Source of the DNA: Gammaproteobacteria bacterium
GTDB taxonomy: Bacteria > Pseudomonadota > Gammaproteobacteria > Chromatiales > Chromatiaceae
NCBI GenBank assembly: GCA_011390365.1
Contig: JAABSM010000027.1
Coordinates: forward strand, 1-44,267
Reading direction: 5' to 3'
DNA: 44,267 bases
The notes beneath the pieces were generated by a model, which saw only the letters and a program-made list of their open reading frames with translations, ran no database searches and was not told the origin of the DNA. The translations under genes and the position numbers were made by a program. This document shows positions 7,374-16,129 of the stretch, piece after piece. How positions within the stretch are numbered: the stretch's first letter is position 1; each line of letters begins with the position of its first letter.

Positions 7374-9245
7374 TCAGAATTCCGGTCCGATACGAAAATG
7401 GATGCGCCAGGGGCTGCCCTCGTCGTCCAGCGCGAAGGCGAGGTCCAGGCGCACCAGTCCTACCGGTGAGTACCAGCGCCCGCCGATTCCGGCCCCCGAT
7501 TTCAGGCCTGGGTCACTGAAGTCATTGAAGGCGTTGCCGATGTCATAAAAGGCGGCGACGCTCCAATCCGGCAGGATCTTCTTTTCATACTCGATACTGC
7601 CCACCAGCAGGTGTTTGCCGCCGGTGATGACGTCATCACCGACCAGGGATTCATAGGCGTAACCGCGCACGGTGCTGTCGCCGCCGGTGCGAAACTCGTA
7701 GCTCTCCGGGTACTGGTTGAAGGTCATGCCGAGAATGGCGTGACTCTCGACGTCGGTCCAGGCGGCCTGGCCTCTGGCGATGATGCGGTCATTGCCGAAA
7801 AGCTCACGAATATAGATCCCACCCAACTGTGCCTGGAAGAAGGAGACGTTGGAGATCGCGCCCTCCACCGCGCCGCGCATTGCCAGTGACAGGTACTCCC
7901 CGTCGCTGGGGAAGATCGGGTCGTTGCTGCGCTGGTAGATCCATTTCACCTCCGGGACCAGGGCCTGGAAGTCCGGGTTCAGCGTGGTCCGTTCATCTCC
8001 CAGGATCTGGCTGATGGTCTTCTGATTTCCTCCCGGAAGGTGGCCGAACAGCACCTCGAAGATATCATATCGGTCGGTGATCAAGCCGATGGATAAGATC
8101 TCTTCCAGTTCGATTCCGAACAGCTGGCGGGGGTGGTGCAGGGCGATCCGCAGTTGCTGGCTCGACAGGCGTGTCTCGTCCCCCTCTTCGAGTCCGATAT
8201 CATCATGGCCCAGGGTCTTGCCCTCGTATCGGGCCTCCAATGCCAGATAGGTGTTCTGTACAGGCTGGATGGGGATCTGGTAATTGAGGTTGGCGATCAG
8301 CTTGTTCTTTTCCTCTACCGCCAGCGCCCCGAGGTTGAAGTGGTGGCCGCGGCGGGTGAGGTAGCGGCGTTTCCAGTCGACCCGCAGGCCCGCCCCGGAG
8401 TCAGTGCCGTAGCCAAGGCGGAAGCGGTATTTGTTGGGCAGGGCGGGGGTGAGCTGGATCTCCAGCGGTACCTGGTTTGCGGCGTTGGCTTGCGTCTCAT
8501 CGGCGCGGATCTTGACCCCGTCGAAGTAGCCGCTGGAGGAGAGCTCCCGGCGCAGCGATGCCAGCCTCTCCCGGGTCAGCGGGGTATCCTGATCGAAGGT
8601 GAGATAGCGGCGAATGAAGTCATCGTCGAACAGCCCTTGTTCGATACGGGCATCGCCGAAACGGTAGCGGGGGCCGGTTTCCAGATGCAGGAGAACGCTG
8701 GCGCTTTGCGTATTCGGATCCACCTCCACGCGACTGACCGGGTAGTTGGCGTCCAGGTAGCCGTTGTCATGGGCAAAATCGAGCAGCGCGGCCTTGGCCG
8801 TGTCATAGTCGGCATGGATCAGCGGCGCATCCCTGGCGAGGGGGAGGTCGTCCAGGGTTGGTTGCCACAAGGCCTGGTTTTCGTCGACGCCAATGAGGCG
8901 AATATCCAGCCTCCGGATGTGTACTCGTGGCCCTGCATCCACCCGATAGGTGGCTCGCCAACCCTCGCGGTCGGGCCTGGGGGCCTCCAGCTCGCCGTTT
9001 ATCTCGGGATTGTAGTATCCAAAGGGTTGCAGGGCGGTGCGGATCTCCCGCTCCGCCTGGCGGTGCAAGTGGCGCAGGCGTTCGACCGTAAACCCGGGCA
9101 ACTGGCGGCGCTGTTCGACGCTGAGCAGCGCCAGCACATTGTCGCGCAGCGGCGCTTCGAGCCCCTCCACCCGCACCTCCAGCGCGACGGCGATGGCGGA
9201 TGGCGGGAAGGCCGTCAGCAGACAGAGAAGCGCGGCCCGGAACAT
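7374..9245 (-). CDS. tamA: outer-membrane translocation and assembly module protein TamA
   Basis: TamA is an Omp85-family outer-membrane protein that works with inner-membrane-anchored TamB in outer-membrane assembly and lipid transport. A signal peptide (MFRAALLCLLTAFPPSAIA) is followed by POTRA domains to about residue 260, then a 16-stranded barrel. The conserved loop-6 motif is visible as GGDSTVRGYAYESL, and the chain ends in a barrel signature with a C-terminal Phe (FRIGPEF). The start at ATG 9245 gives 623 aa, close to the family size. tamB ends 10 bp upstream, so the genes are co-transcribed, but in the order tamB-tamA rather than the more familiar tamA-tamB. Confidence 0.93.
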   Translation of the reverse strand: MFRAALLCLLTAFPPSAIAVALEVRVEGLEAPLRDNVLALLSVEQRRQLPGFTVERLRHLHRQAEREIRTALQPFGYYNPEINGELEAPRPDREGWRATYRVDAGPRVHIRRLDIRLIGVDENQALWQPTLDDLPLARDAPLIHADYDTAKAALLDFAHDNGYLDANYPVSRVEVDPNTQSASVLLHLETGPRYRFGDARIEQGLFDDDFIRRYLTFDQDTPLTRERLASLRRELSSSGYFDGVKIRADETQANAANQVPLEIQLTPALPNKYRFRLGYGTDSGAGLRVDWKRRYLTRRGHHFNLGALAVEEKNKLIANLNYQIPIQPVQNTYLALEARYEGKTLGHDDIGLEEGDETRLSSQQLRIALHHPRQLFGIELEEILSIGLITDRYDIFEVLFGHLPGGNQKTISQILGDERTTLNPDFQALVPEVKWIYQRSNDPIFPSDGEYLSLAMRGAVEGAISNVSFFQAQLGGIYIRELFGNDRIIARGQAAWTDVESHAILGMTFNQYPESYEFRTGGDSTVRGYAYESLVGDDVITGGKHLLVGSIEYEKKILPDWSVAAFYDIGNAFNDFSDPGLKSGAGIGGRWYSPVGLVRLDLAFALDDEGSPWRIHFRIGPEF

Positions 9246-9255
9246 GCGGGGGAGA

Positions 9256-12200
9256 CTATTTTTCCAACACATAGGAGAAGGTGATGACGTTGTCCGATTC
9301 GCCGACCTCGGCCTCGACGCCGAAGTTGTGCTTGATCTGATAGCGCAGATTGAACGCGCCGCTGTTGTCGAGGAGGTCCACATCATAACCGACATAGAGG
9401 TTCGGGCGAAGATAGGTGCCGAGGCCCAGGCTCTGGCCGCGGTTGTCGGGGGCGGTGCCGGTGAGGATGTAGGACATCACCGCCGACTGGTCGAGTTCCG
9501 GCTCGGAAAAGAGGCGCAGATCCAGCTTCTCCGGGGTGCCGGTGATGTGGATGCCGGCGGCGCTGACCTGGGGGTCGTCGTAGATCCGGCGTACCGCGCG
9601 CACGTCGATCTCCGGCTTGTTGGCGGGGACGTTGCTGAACAGCAGGCGGCCCTGATTGATCTCCAGATCCTGGCCGAACGAGCGGTAAGTGCCGTCGACG
9701 ATACGGATTTCGCCATCGGCGATGGGAATCAGCTCGCGGCTCTCGATGTCATGACGCAGCCGCACGGCGCCTTCGAGGCGGCTGCGAAAGCCCACCGTAT
9801 CGACGAAGACCTTCGTCCCCAGTCGGACCTCCACGTCGGTATCGAGCAGCAGTTCGGTTTTCAGGGGCTGTATGGCGACGGCATCGGCGGGCGCCTCCCT
9901 GCCGACGATCACTACATCCGAAGAGGGCAGGGTGGCGCTCTGTCGCGGGGTCGCGGCGCGCGCCTCGCCGGAGGCGACCTTGCCGCCGACCATGTCGATG
10001 ACGCTGATCTGGGGGGTGATGGATACCACCGGCAGGGTGATGCTGCCGCGGGCGTGAATCGACTCCGGCGAGGCTCGGAGCTGTAGCTCGGGGGAGATCA
10101 CCGCCTTGGCGTCCGGGGTGTCGATCACCTTGAAGGCGCGGCCATTGATGTTCAGATCCGCCTGTTGCCGCTGGATGTCGATGCGGCCCTTGACCGCCAG
10201 TTCGCCATCTCCCGATTTCGCCCCCAGCTCCAGGTTCCACAGCGCGGGATTGTCCGCGTCGGTGACCGCGGCGAGGGTGATCTCCCGCAAGGCGAGCCCG
10301 AGTCGCGGCAGGGTCGCGGCCATCTCCTGACCAAGTAGCTTGCCCTCGATTCGGGGCGTTTCCAGATCGCCGCCGAGGGTCAGGTTGGACTGGATCGAGC
10401 CGCTCGCCTCGCCCAACGCGGGGACGAAGGCGGTAAGGACATTGATGTCGGCGATATCGGCGATGAACTGGCCCTGGATCGGTTGTTTTGCATCCGGGGG
10501 CAGCGCGGTCAGGCCGGGCATGCTGAATTCGCCGCTGATCCGGCTGTTGTCGAGGAGTCCGAGTTGCAGGTTCGCGCTGAGGCCGGTGTCGTTGACGCGG
10601 GCGAAGATCTCGCCGCCGCGGTGCCTGAGGTCCTTCTTGCCCTGCTCATGGGGTACCCGGATAACCCCTTCGCTGATTGAGAACACCGCGTCGGCGGTGA
10701 TCTCGCCGCGCGTGCCGAGTTCACCCTTGATGTCGCCCCCCAGGGTCGCCTCGATATTCGGGTTGAGCCAGCTGGCGGGCAGGTTTTCCAGCGAGGCCAG
10801 AAACGAGGTTCCGCGCGCCGCCGCCCACTCCAGCGCGGCGCAGAGGGCGGCGTCGCCGCCATCCCGCAGGCAGATGCGGGACAAGCTGGCGGCTTGGGAG
10901 GAGAGCGCCAGTTCCGCGGGCTGGGCGGCGCGCCAGTCGCCAAAACCGCCGCTGGCGAGTTCGACCGTCTCGATCCGGCCGTTCCAGCGGGCGCTGTCGA
11001 GGTCAAAGCCGCCGACCAGATTCAGGGCGAGTTGGCGTTGTTCGTCGACGCGTCCGTCCACCGCGATGCGATGCTCGCCAATCACCCCATCGGCGCTGAC
11101 CGAGACCCGTTCGAGGACCGCCACGTCATCCATCAGCAGGGGGCCGGCATTCAGGGCCACTCTTACCGCTTCGCTGCCCAGCGGGTCGATCGCCATGTCG
11201 AGATCGAGGTTGCGCAGTCTGCTGTCGTTGTAGCTCAGCTCCTTCCCCTTCAGTCTGGCCGAGATGGCCGGCGCATTGAGGGGGCCGGCCAGGGCCCCCT
11301 CGCCGGCGAGGGCGCCCTGGCCGCCGGGCAGGAGTTCGTCGATGGCCGGCAGATCGATCCGCCATTTCGCTTGCAGGGTGTCGTCGGCCAGCCTTCCCTC
11401 TGCTTCAATGAGATTGTCATTGGAGCGCAACCGGAAGGATTTGAGCTGGTACCCGGAATCGCCGGATTCCGCCTCCGCTTCCACCTCCAACGGGTAACCG
11501 CGCAGGGTGCCGACGATCGGGCCAAGATGGAGGGTAGCCGGAATGCCGCCGTCCGCGGCGAGCGCACCCTGGGTGCTGGCGCTCAGGCGGATCTCGCCGG
11601 GAAGCTCGACCCACTGCTCGCCGGGATTGAGCGACTCCCCCTCCAGATCGAACTGCCAGCTTACCCGGGGTGACCACCCCAGTTCACCCGCGCCGCGGAT
11701 CTCGCCGCCGAGGGTCTCGCCCACCAGGGAGGCGATGTGAAAGCCCGTGTCATCACCGTTGCCGCTCAGGGTCCAGACGCCCTGGGGGATATCCTTGCCG
11801 AAGAGCTCCGCCTTCAGGGTGGTTTGGTAGTGTCGGGCGCTGCCGTTGAATGCCAGCTCTCCGGCGGGGGTATTGATCAGCGCCGGTTCGTTGGATAACG
11901 GCCAGCGCAGGTTTTCCCACGCTGCCGCGGCGTTGATCGTGGGCAAGCCCTCGTCATTCTTCAGCAGCCCCTCGGCGGTGGCCTGTAACGCCGCTTCCAT
12001 CGCCGGGAGTTCGAGGGTGAGTTTCCGAACCTCAAAACGCTCCCCCTCGAGTCGGGCCATCAGCGTGAGATCGGCCGGCATCTCGGCGCTCCAGTCGGGA
12101 ACCGCCTTGGCGAGATGGATGGCCTTGCCTTGCAGATCGACGCGGGCGGAGAGCGTAGGCGTCCAGGTGGTCGAGGCGTTGCCGCTGAGGGTCCCCTGGG

Positions 12201-13701
12201 GCAATTGGCCAAGCAGATCGGTAATCTCGAACCGGGTCTCCCCGCCCTTACCCTCGATGCGCCATTGGCTGGGGGGGAGCGGGTCCCCCTCCAGTTGGCC
12301 GTTCATGGTCAGGGCATAATCCTGGGGAACGCCCTTCAGGTTCAGGCTTCCAGCAAGGCTTTGCACCAGGATCGATTCGCCCTGCAGCGGCCAGCGCAGC
12401 CGGCGCCAGCTCGCGGCGAGATCCAGTTCGGGCGTGCCGCCGCTGATCTGGTCGGCCGACCCGCTCAGACTCAGGATCGCCTGCTCCGGCAAATGGAGGT
12501 CGAGGGCTTCGATGCGCAGGCGCTCGCCGGCGACCGCGAAGCTGCCCGAAAGATCCAGTCGCGCCTTGCCCAGCGTCTCCTCCAGGCCCTCGGCGGCGAG
12601 GGCGGGAGTCAGTGCTTTGGCGTCCAGATTCAGCGAGCCAGTGCGCGCTTCGATCTGGTAGTCGCCACTGACCAGCACCTCGCCGCCAAGGATCTCTCCG
12701 CGAAGCCTGGCGAGGGTGATCTCCTCCTGATTGGCGGTGACGCTCATTTTCCAGGCGCCGGGAGGGATCCCCATGCCGGAGTGGCTGAGGGCGATCTCGG
12801 CGTTGGCGGACGTCAGGTCGCCGTGAAGCTCCAGCTCGGGATGGGTGATTTTCAGCGTCTCCGCCGGATCCTCGCCAACCGGCGGCCAGCTGATCTCCTC
12901 GCTGGTCATCGTCGCCTGCCAGCGCGGGTCGGACAAGGGCGCCTCGACGGAGGCGCGGGTATCGACGAGGTAGGGCTGGCGTAACTGGTGGGTGAGGTTG
13001 AGCCGGTCGAGATCCCCGCTTATCGCGGCCTCGCCCTGGAAGGTCGCCAGCTCATGGGCGAAGCCCCAGTCGATTTGCAGATCGATGGGGAAGGGGGCCT
13101 GACTACCCACCGCGCCGCGCAGGGCGAGGGTGATGGACGGCGCGGCGAGCTCCACCGAGTCGATTCGCAGGGAGGTTTCATCGCTGCTCAGGGAGAGGGC
13201 GAGCTTGTCGATACGCTGATTTGGCCCGCCGTCGGCGATCACGACATCCTCGATCACCACCTGATCGATACGCAACCGCAGCGGCAGCTCGATGCGTTCG
13301 GGCAGCGCGATGGGTCCCGATTCCTGTCCCTTGTCATCCTCCGCCGCGGCGGGCGGAGGCGTCAGCTCCCAACCGCGCAAGGAGAGGGTCTCGATGTGCA
13401 GGGTGCCGTCCAGCAATGCCCAGGGGCGCCAGTCCAGCACGCTCTGTTCAATGCTCAGCTCCAGTCCGCCGTGCTGGACCCGTAGGGAATCCAGTTCCAC
13501 CCGGTCCAGCAGATTGCCCTTGATTCCCGCGACGCTTACCATGCCCTGGGTGTGACGGAGCGCGATTTCCACCAGCCAGCGACTGCCCGCCTCGCTGGCA
13601 AGCAGGGCGAACGCCAACGCCGGCGGCAGGATAGTGAGCATGACAAGGGTAAGGAGCAGACGCTTGAAGATACGCATAACGCGGGATCGGGGTGTTACCA
13701 T
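9256..13701 (-). CDS. tamB: translocation and assembly module / AsmA-like lipid-transfer protein TamB
   Basis: A 1481-residue protein with one N-terminal membrane anchor (RIFKRLLLTLVMLTILPPAL), then a long repetitive beta-rich region that forms the hydrophobic groove of the AsmA-like family, and a C-terminal TamB (DUF490) domain ending IKHNFGVEAEVGESDNVITF. It spans the periplasm and partners with TamA or acts in phospholipid transport. The start is uncertain: the GTG/ATG cluster allows 13701 or ATG 13677 (MRIFKRLLL), and neither has a good ribosome-binding site. The length is at the high end of the family. It is the first gene of tamB-tamA-arfB and is divergent from the lectin gene. Confidence 0.93.
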   Translation of the reverse strand: MVTPRSRVMRIFKRLLLTLVMLTILPPALAFALLASEAGSRWLVEIALRHTQGMVSVAGIKGNLLDRVELDSLRVQHGGLELSIEQSVLDWRPWALLDGTLHIETLSLRGWELTPPPAAAEDDKGQESGPIALPERIELPLRLRIDQVVIEDVVIADGGPNQRIDKLALSLSSDETSLRIDSVELAAPSITLALRGAVGSQAPFPIDLQIDWGFAHELATFQGEAAISGDLDRLNLTHQLRQPYLVDTRASVEAPLSDPRWQATMTSEEISWPPVGEDPAETLKITHPELELHGDLTSANAEIALSHSGMGIPPGAWKMSVTANQEEITLARLRGEILGGEVLVSGDYQIEARTGSLNLDAKALTPALAAEGLEETLGKARLDLSGSFAVAGERLRIEALDLHLPEQAILSLSGSADQISGGTPELDLAASWRRLRWPLQGESILVQSLAGSLNLKGVPQDYALTMNGQLEGDPLPPSQWRIEGKGGETRFEITDLLGQLPQGTLSGNASTTWTPTLSARVDLQGKAIHLAKAVPDWSAEMPADLTLMARLEGERFEVRKLTLELPAMEAALQATAEGLLKNDEGLPTINAAAAWENLRWPLSNEPALINTPAGELAFNGSARHYQTTLKAELFGKDIPQGVWTLSGNGDDTGFHIASLVGETLGGEIRGAGELGWSPRVSWQFDLEGESLNPGEQWVELPGEIRLSASTQGALAADGGIPATLHLGPIVGTLRGYPLEVEAEAESGDSGYQLKSFRLRSNDNLIEAEGRLADDTLQAKWRIDLPAIDELLPGGQGALAGEGALAGPLNAPAISARLKGKELSYNDSRLRNLDLDMAIDPLGSEAVRVALNAGPLLMDDVAVLERVSVSADGVIGEHRIAVDGRVDEQRQLALNLVGGFDLDSARWNGRIETVELASGGFGDWRAAQPAELALSSQAASLSRICLRDGGDAALCAALEWAAARGTSFLASLENLPASWLNPNIEATLGGDIKGELGTRGEITADAVFSISEGVIRVPHEQGKKDLRHRGGEIFARVNDTGLSANLQLGLLDNSRISGEFSMPGLTALPPDAKQPIQGQFIADIADINVLTAFVPALGEASGSIQSNLTLGGDLETPRIEGKLLGQEMAATLPRLGLALREITLAAVTDADNPALWNLELGAKSGDGELAVKGRIDIQRQQADLNINGRAFKVIDTPDAKAVISPELQLRASPESIHARGSITLPVVSITPQISVIDMVGGKVASGEARAATPRQSATLPSSDVVIVGREAPADAVAIQPLKTELLLDTDVEVRLGTKVFVDTVGFRSRLEGAVRLRHDIESRELIPIADGEIRIVDGTYRSFGQDLEINQGRLLFSNVPANKPEIDVRAVRRIYDDPQVSAAGIHITGTPEKLDLRLFSEPELDQSAVMSYILTGTAPDNRGQSLGLGTYLRPNLYVGYDVDLLDNSGAFNLRYQIKHNFGVEAEVGESDNVITFSYVLEK

Positions 13702-13912
13702 GGTGCGGGTTGAAAAAATGGGCTCCGGTGCTGGACTGGGTTATCGTTCTGGTGTAGGAATATACCACGTTATGCGTCGGCGGTAGTCTGAAGAGTCCGG
13801 AAAAATGCCAGCAGGCGCATACCGCACTGACCGGGATCAGCGCGCATGCTTCGCGCAAGCGTCCAACCTGATAACGTTTTCGCATCAAGAAACTCATGAA
13901 TGGAGAGGGTAT

Positions 13913-14461
13913 ATGAAAAAGGCAATCTTTTTGACGGCGAGCTTGTGCCTGGGGCTGGGCGTGTCGCCGATTCACGCCTCCAAGTTCAACCTGGAAGGGA
14001 TGAAGGAGTTGCAAGAGACAGGCAAGAGTCTCGCCGAGCAGGCCGAGAATCTGCAAAGAGTCGTGGTTCTCGATGATGAGCGGGGTGAAAATGTCGTCAA
14101 GGACAACGGCGTGATCGATGGCAAGTGCATCGAGGTGATGGGCTCCCTCACCAAGGAGAATCAGAAGGTCGTCATGCGCAAGTGCAAGGATGAAATGGTA
14201 CAGCGCTGGCGTTTCGATGATCAGCAACGCATGGTCAACGCCGGCGGCATGTGCCTGGGTTATCGGGGCAATCCGACGCAGCCGGGAACCGGCCTGAAGA
14301 CCGAAAAGTGCCAGCAGGGAGAGCGCCAGGTGTGGCGCAGGAATGACGAAGGGCAACTGGTCAATACCGCGCAGCTGTGTCTGGACGGCAGGGGCGAGGA
14401 CCCGGCGGTGCGCCCGTGCGACGCCAAGCAGCGCTCGCAGAAATGGGGCATGTTCGACTAG
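13913..14461 (+). CDS. secreted ricin-type beta-trefoil lectin domain protein
   Basis: A 182-residue secreted protein. The signal peptide is MKKAIFLTASLCLGLGVSPI, ending HAS. After a short helical stretch (residues about 25-55) there is a carbohydrate-binding beta-trefoil of the ricin B type. The Q-x-W repeats are visible as QRWRF, QVWRR and QKWGM, with paired cysteines (GKCIEVMG / MRKCKDE, MCLGYRG / EKCQQGE, LCLDGRG / VRPCDAK). The start at ATG 13913 is supported by GGAGAGG. The next gene begins on the base after this stop codon, so they are very likely one operon. It probably binds a glycan in the periplasm or at the cell surface; the ligand is unknown. Confidence 0.82.
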   Translation: MKKAIFLTASLCLGLGVSPIHASKFNLEGMKELQETGKSLAEQAENLQRVVVLDDERGENVVKDNGVIDGKCIEVMGSLTKENQKVVMRKCKDEMVQRWRFDDQQRMVNAGGMCLGYRGNPTQPGTGLKTEKCQQGERQVWRRNDEGQLVNTAQLCLDGRGEDPAVRPCDAKQRSQKWGMFD

Positions 14462-16129
14462 ATGCTGAAGTACCTCGCCTTGATGGCCGCGGTCCTCCTC
14501 GCGCAGGCATGCGGGGAGGGCGGCCGGGAGCCGCCCCGTCCCGCCCAGGCGAGTCGGGGCGCCGCCGATCTCTCCAGTGACCCCCAGCAACCGCCTGCCG
14601 ACACCCTGCGCATCCCCCTGAACGGCGCGTTGAGCACCATCGACCCGGGGTTGACCGAGGATACCGGCGCCATCGAGATGGTGGAGCAGCTCTTTCTGGG
14701 GCTGACCGATTTCGATCACCAGACCTTTGAGGTGCTGCCGGAGCTGGCCTCGGATTGGGAGGCGAGCGACGACGGCAAGGTCTACCGCTTCAATCTGCGC
14801 CAGGATGCCCTCTGGAGCAACGGCGAGCCGGTCACCGCCCATGACCTGGTGTGGGCGATCCGACGCAATATCGACCCCGACACCGCCAGTCCCTACGCCT
14901 ACATGCTGTTCGTGCTGGAGAACGCCCAGGCGATTCACGAAGGGGAATCCGATGACATCGAGAGCCTGGGGGTGCGAGCGATCGACGATCATGCGGTCGA
15001 ATTCCGGCTGGTAGAGCCCGCGTCCTATTTTCCGGCCATGGTGGGGGTGTGGACCTATCGCCCCCTGCCGCGGGCGGTGATTGAGCAATTCGGCGATCGC
15101 TGGACCGCACCCCGTCATATCGTCACCAATGGCTCCTACCGGGTCGCCGAGTGGAAGCGCAACAACTTCATGGTGCTGGAGAAGAATCCCTACTACTACG
15201 ACGCCGAGCGGGTGGCGATCGAGAGGGTCAAATACATCGTGGTGCCCGAAAGCTCCATCGGCCTCGCCATGTACAAGAGCGGCGCGCTGGATATTCTCGG
15301 GGCGGGTTACCTGCCGCTGCCGGCGGCGGAGATCCCGCGCATCCTCGCCGATGCCGAGTTGAGCCAGGAGTACCACAACGAACCCAACCTGTGTACCTAC
15401 TACTACGGTTTCAACAACAGCAAACCGCCCCTCGATAATCCGCTGGTGCGCAAGGCGATCTCCGCCGCCATCGATCGGCAACTACTGATCGATGTGGTCA
15501 CCCAGGGCGACGAAGAGCCGGCCCACACCTTCACCCGTCCCCCCATCTTCGGCTCGATCAGTCCCGACAGCGGCATCGGCATCCGTTTCGATCCCGAGCA
15601 GGCACGGGCCTGGTTGGCCGAGGCCGGCTATCCGGATGGCGAGGGCTTCCCGGAGCTGGGCCTCTATTTCAACACCTCCGAGACCCACCAGCGCATCGCC
15701 CGCGCGGTACAGACCTTTCTCGACCACTATCTCAATATCCGCGTAGCCCTCAAGCCCCGGGACTGGGATACCTTCATGTCCACTCTCACGCCCCCCAACG
15801 AGGTGGATATCTATCGTTTTGCCTGGTGCGCCGACTATCCGGATGCCAATAACTGGCTCAACGAGGTCTTCCATCCGGACAAATCCGCCAATCGGATCCA
15901 GTGGTCCAACCCCCGTTTCGCCGCATTGGTGGAGGAGGCGAGCGGCGCGACCGACCCCGAGGTACGCAAGCGGCTCTATGAAGAGGCGGAGCGGATCCTG
16001 GTCGAAGAGGCGGCGGCGATCATGCCCCTCTACTTCTTTACCGCACCCTATCTGGTGAAGGGCCGGGTTCAGGATTGGTATCACATGCCCCTGGGCGGCC
16101 AGCACATTCGCAACTGGAGGCTGCAATGA
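14462..16129 (+). CDS. lipoprotein extracellular solute-binding protein, family 5 (peptide/oligopeptide type)
   Basis: A 555-residue homologue of OppA/DppA-type binding proteins. The lipobox LAQAC places the lipidated residue at Cys17, so the mature protein is membrane-tethered in the periplasm. The SBP_bac_5 domain covers roughly residues 45-540, with characteristic elements LASDWEASDDGKVYRFNLR, LWSNGEPVTAHDLVWAIRR and YPDANNWLNEVFH. No permease or ATPase genes of an Opp/Dpp transporter are nearby. Instead it is directly preceded by a lectin and overlaps (ATGA) a ligand-gated channel fusion. That context suggests it presents a peptide-like ligand to a receptor rather than feeding an ABC importer. 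This role is inference. Confidence 0.88.
   Translation: MLKYLALMAAVLLAQACGEGGREPPRPAQASRGAADLSSDPQQPPADTLRIPLNGALSTIDPGLTEDTGAIEMVEQLFLGLTDFDHQTFEVLPELASDWEASDDGKVYRFNLRQDALWSNGEPVTAHDLVWAIRRNIDPDTASPYAYMLFVLENAQAIHEGESDDIESLGVRAIDDHAVEFRLVEPASYFPAMVGVWTYRPLPRAVIEQFGDRWTAPRHIVTNGSYRVAEWKRNNFMVLEKNPYYYDAERVAIERVKYIVVPESSIGLAMYKSGALDILGAGYLPLPAAEIPRILADAELSQEYHNEPNLCTYYYGFNNSKPPLDNPLVRKAISAAIDRQLLIDVVTQGDEEPAHTFTRPPIFGSISPDSGIGIRFDPEQARAWLAEAGYPDGEGFPELGLYFNTSETHQRIARAVQTFLDHYLNIRVALKPRDWDTFMSTLTPPNEVDIYRFAWCADYPDANNWLNEVFHPDKSANRIQWSNPRFAALVEEASGATDPEVRKRLYEEAERILVEEAAAIMPLYFFTAPYLVKGRVQDWYHMPLGGQHIRNWRLQ

Noticed and set aside
13448-15481. A 677-codon open frame on the minus strand opposite the lectin and solute-binding-protein genes
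   Set aside because: It overlaps well-supported plus-strand genes and has no domain-like sequence. Long antisense frames are expected in GC-rich DNA.
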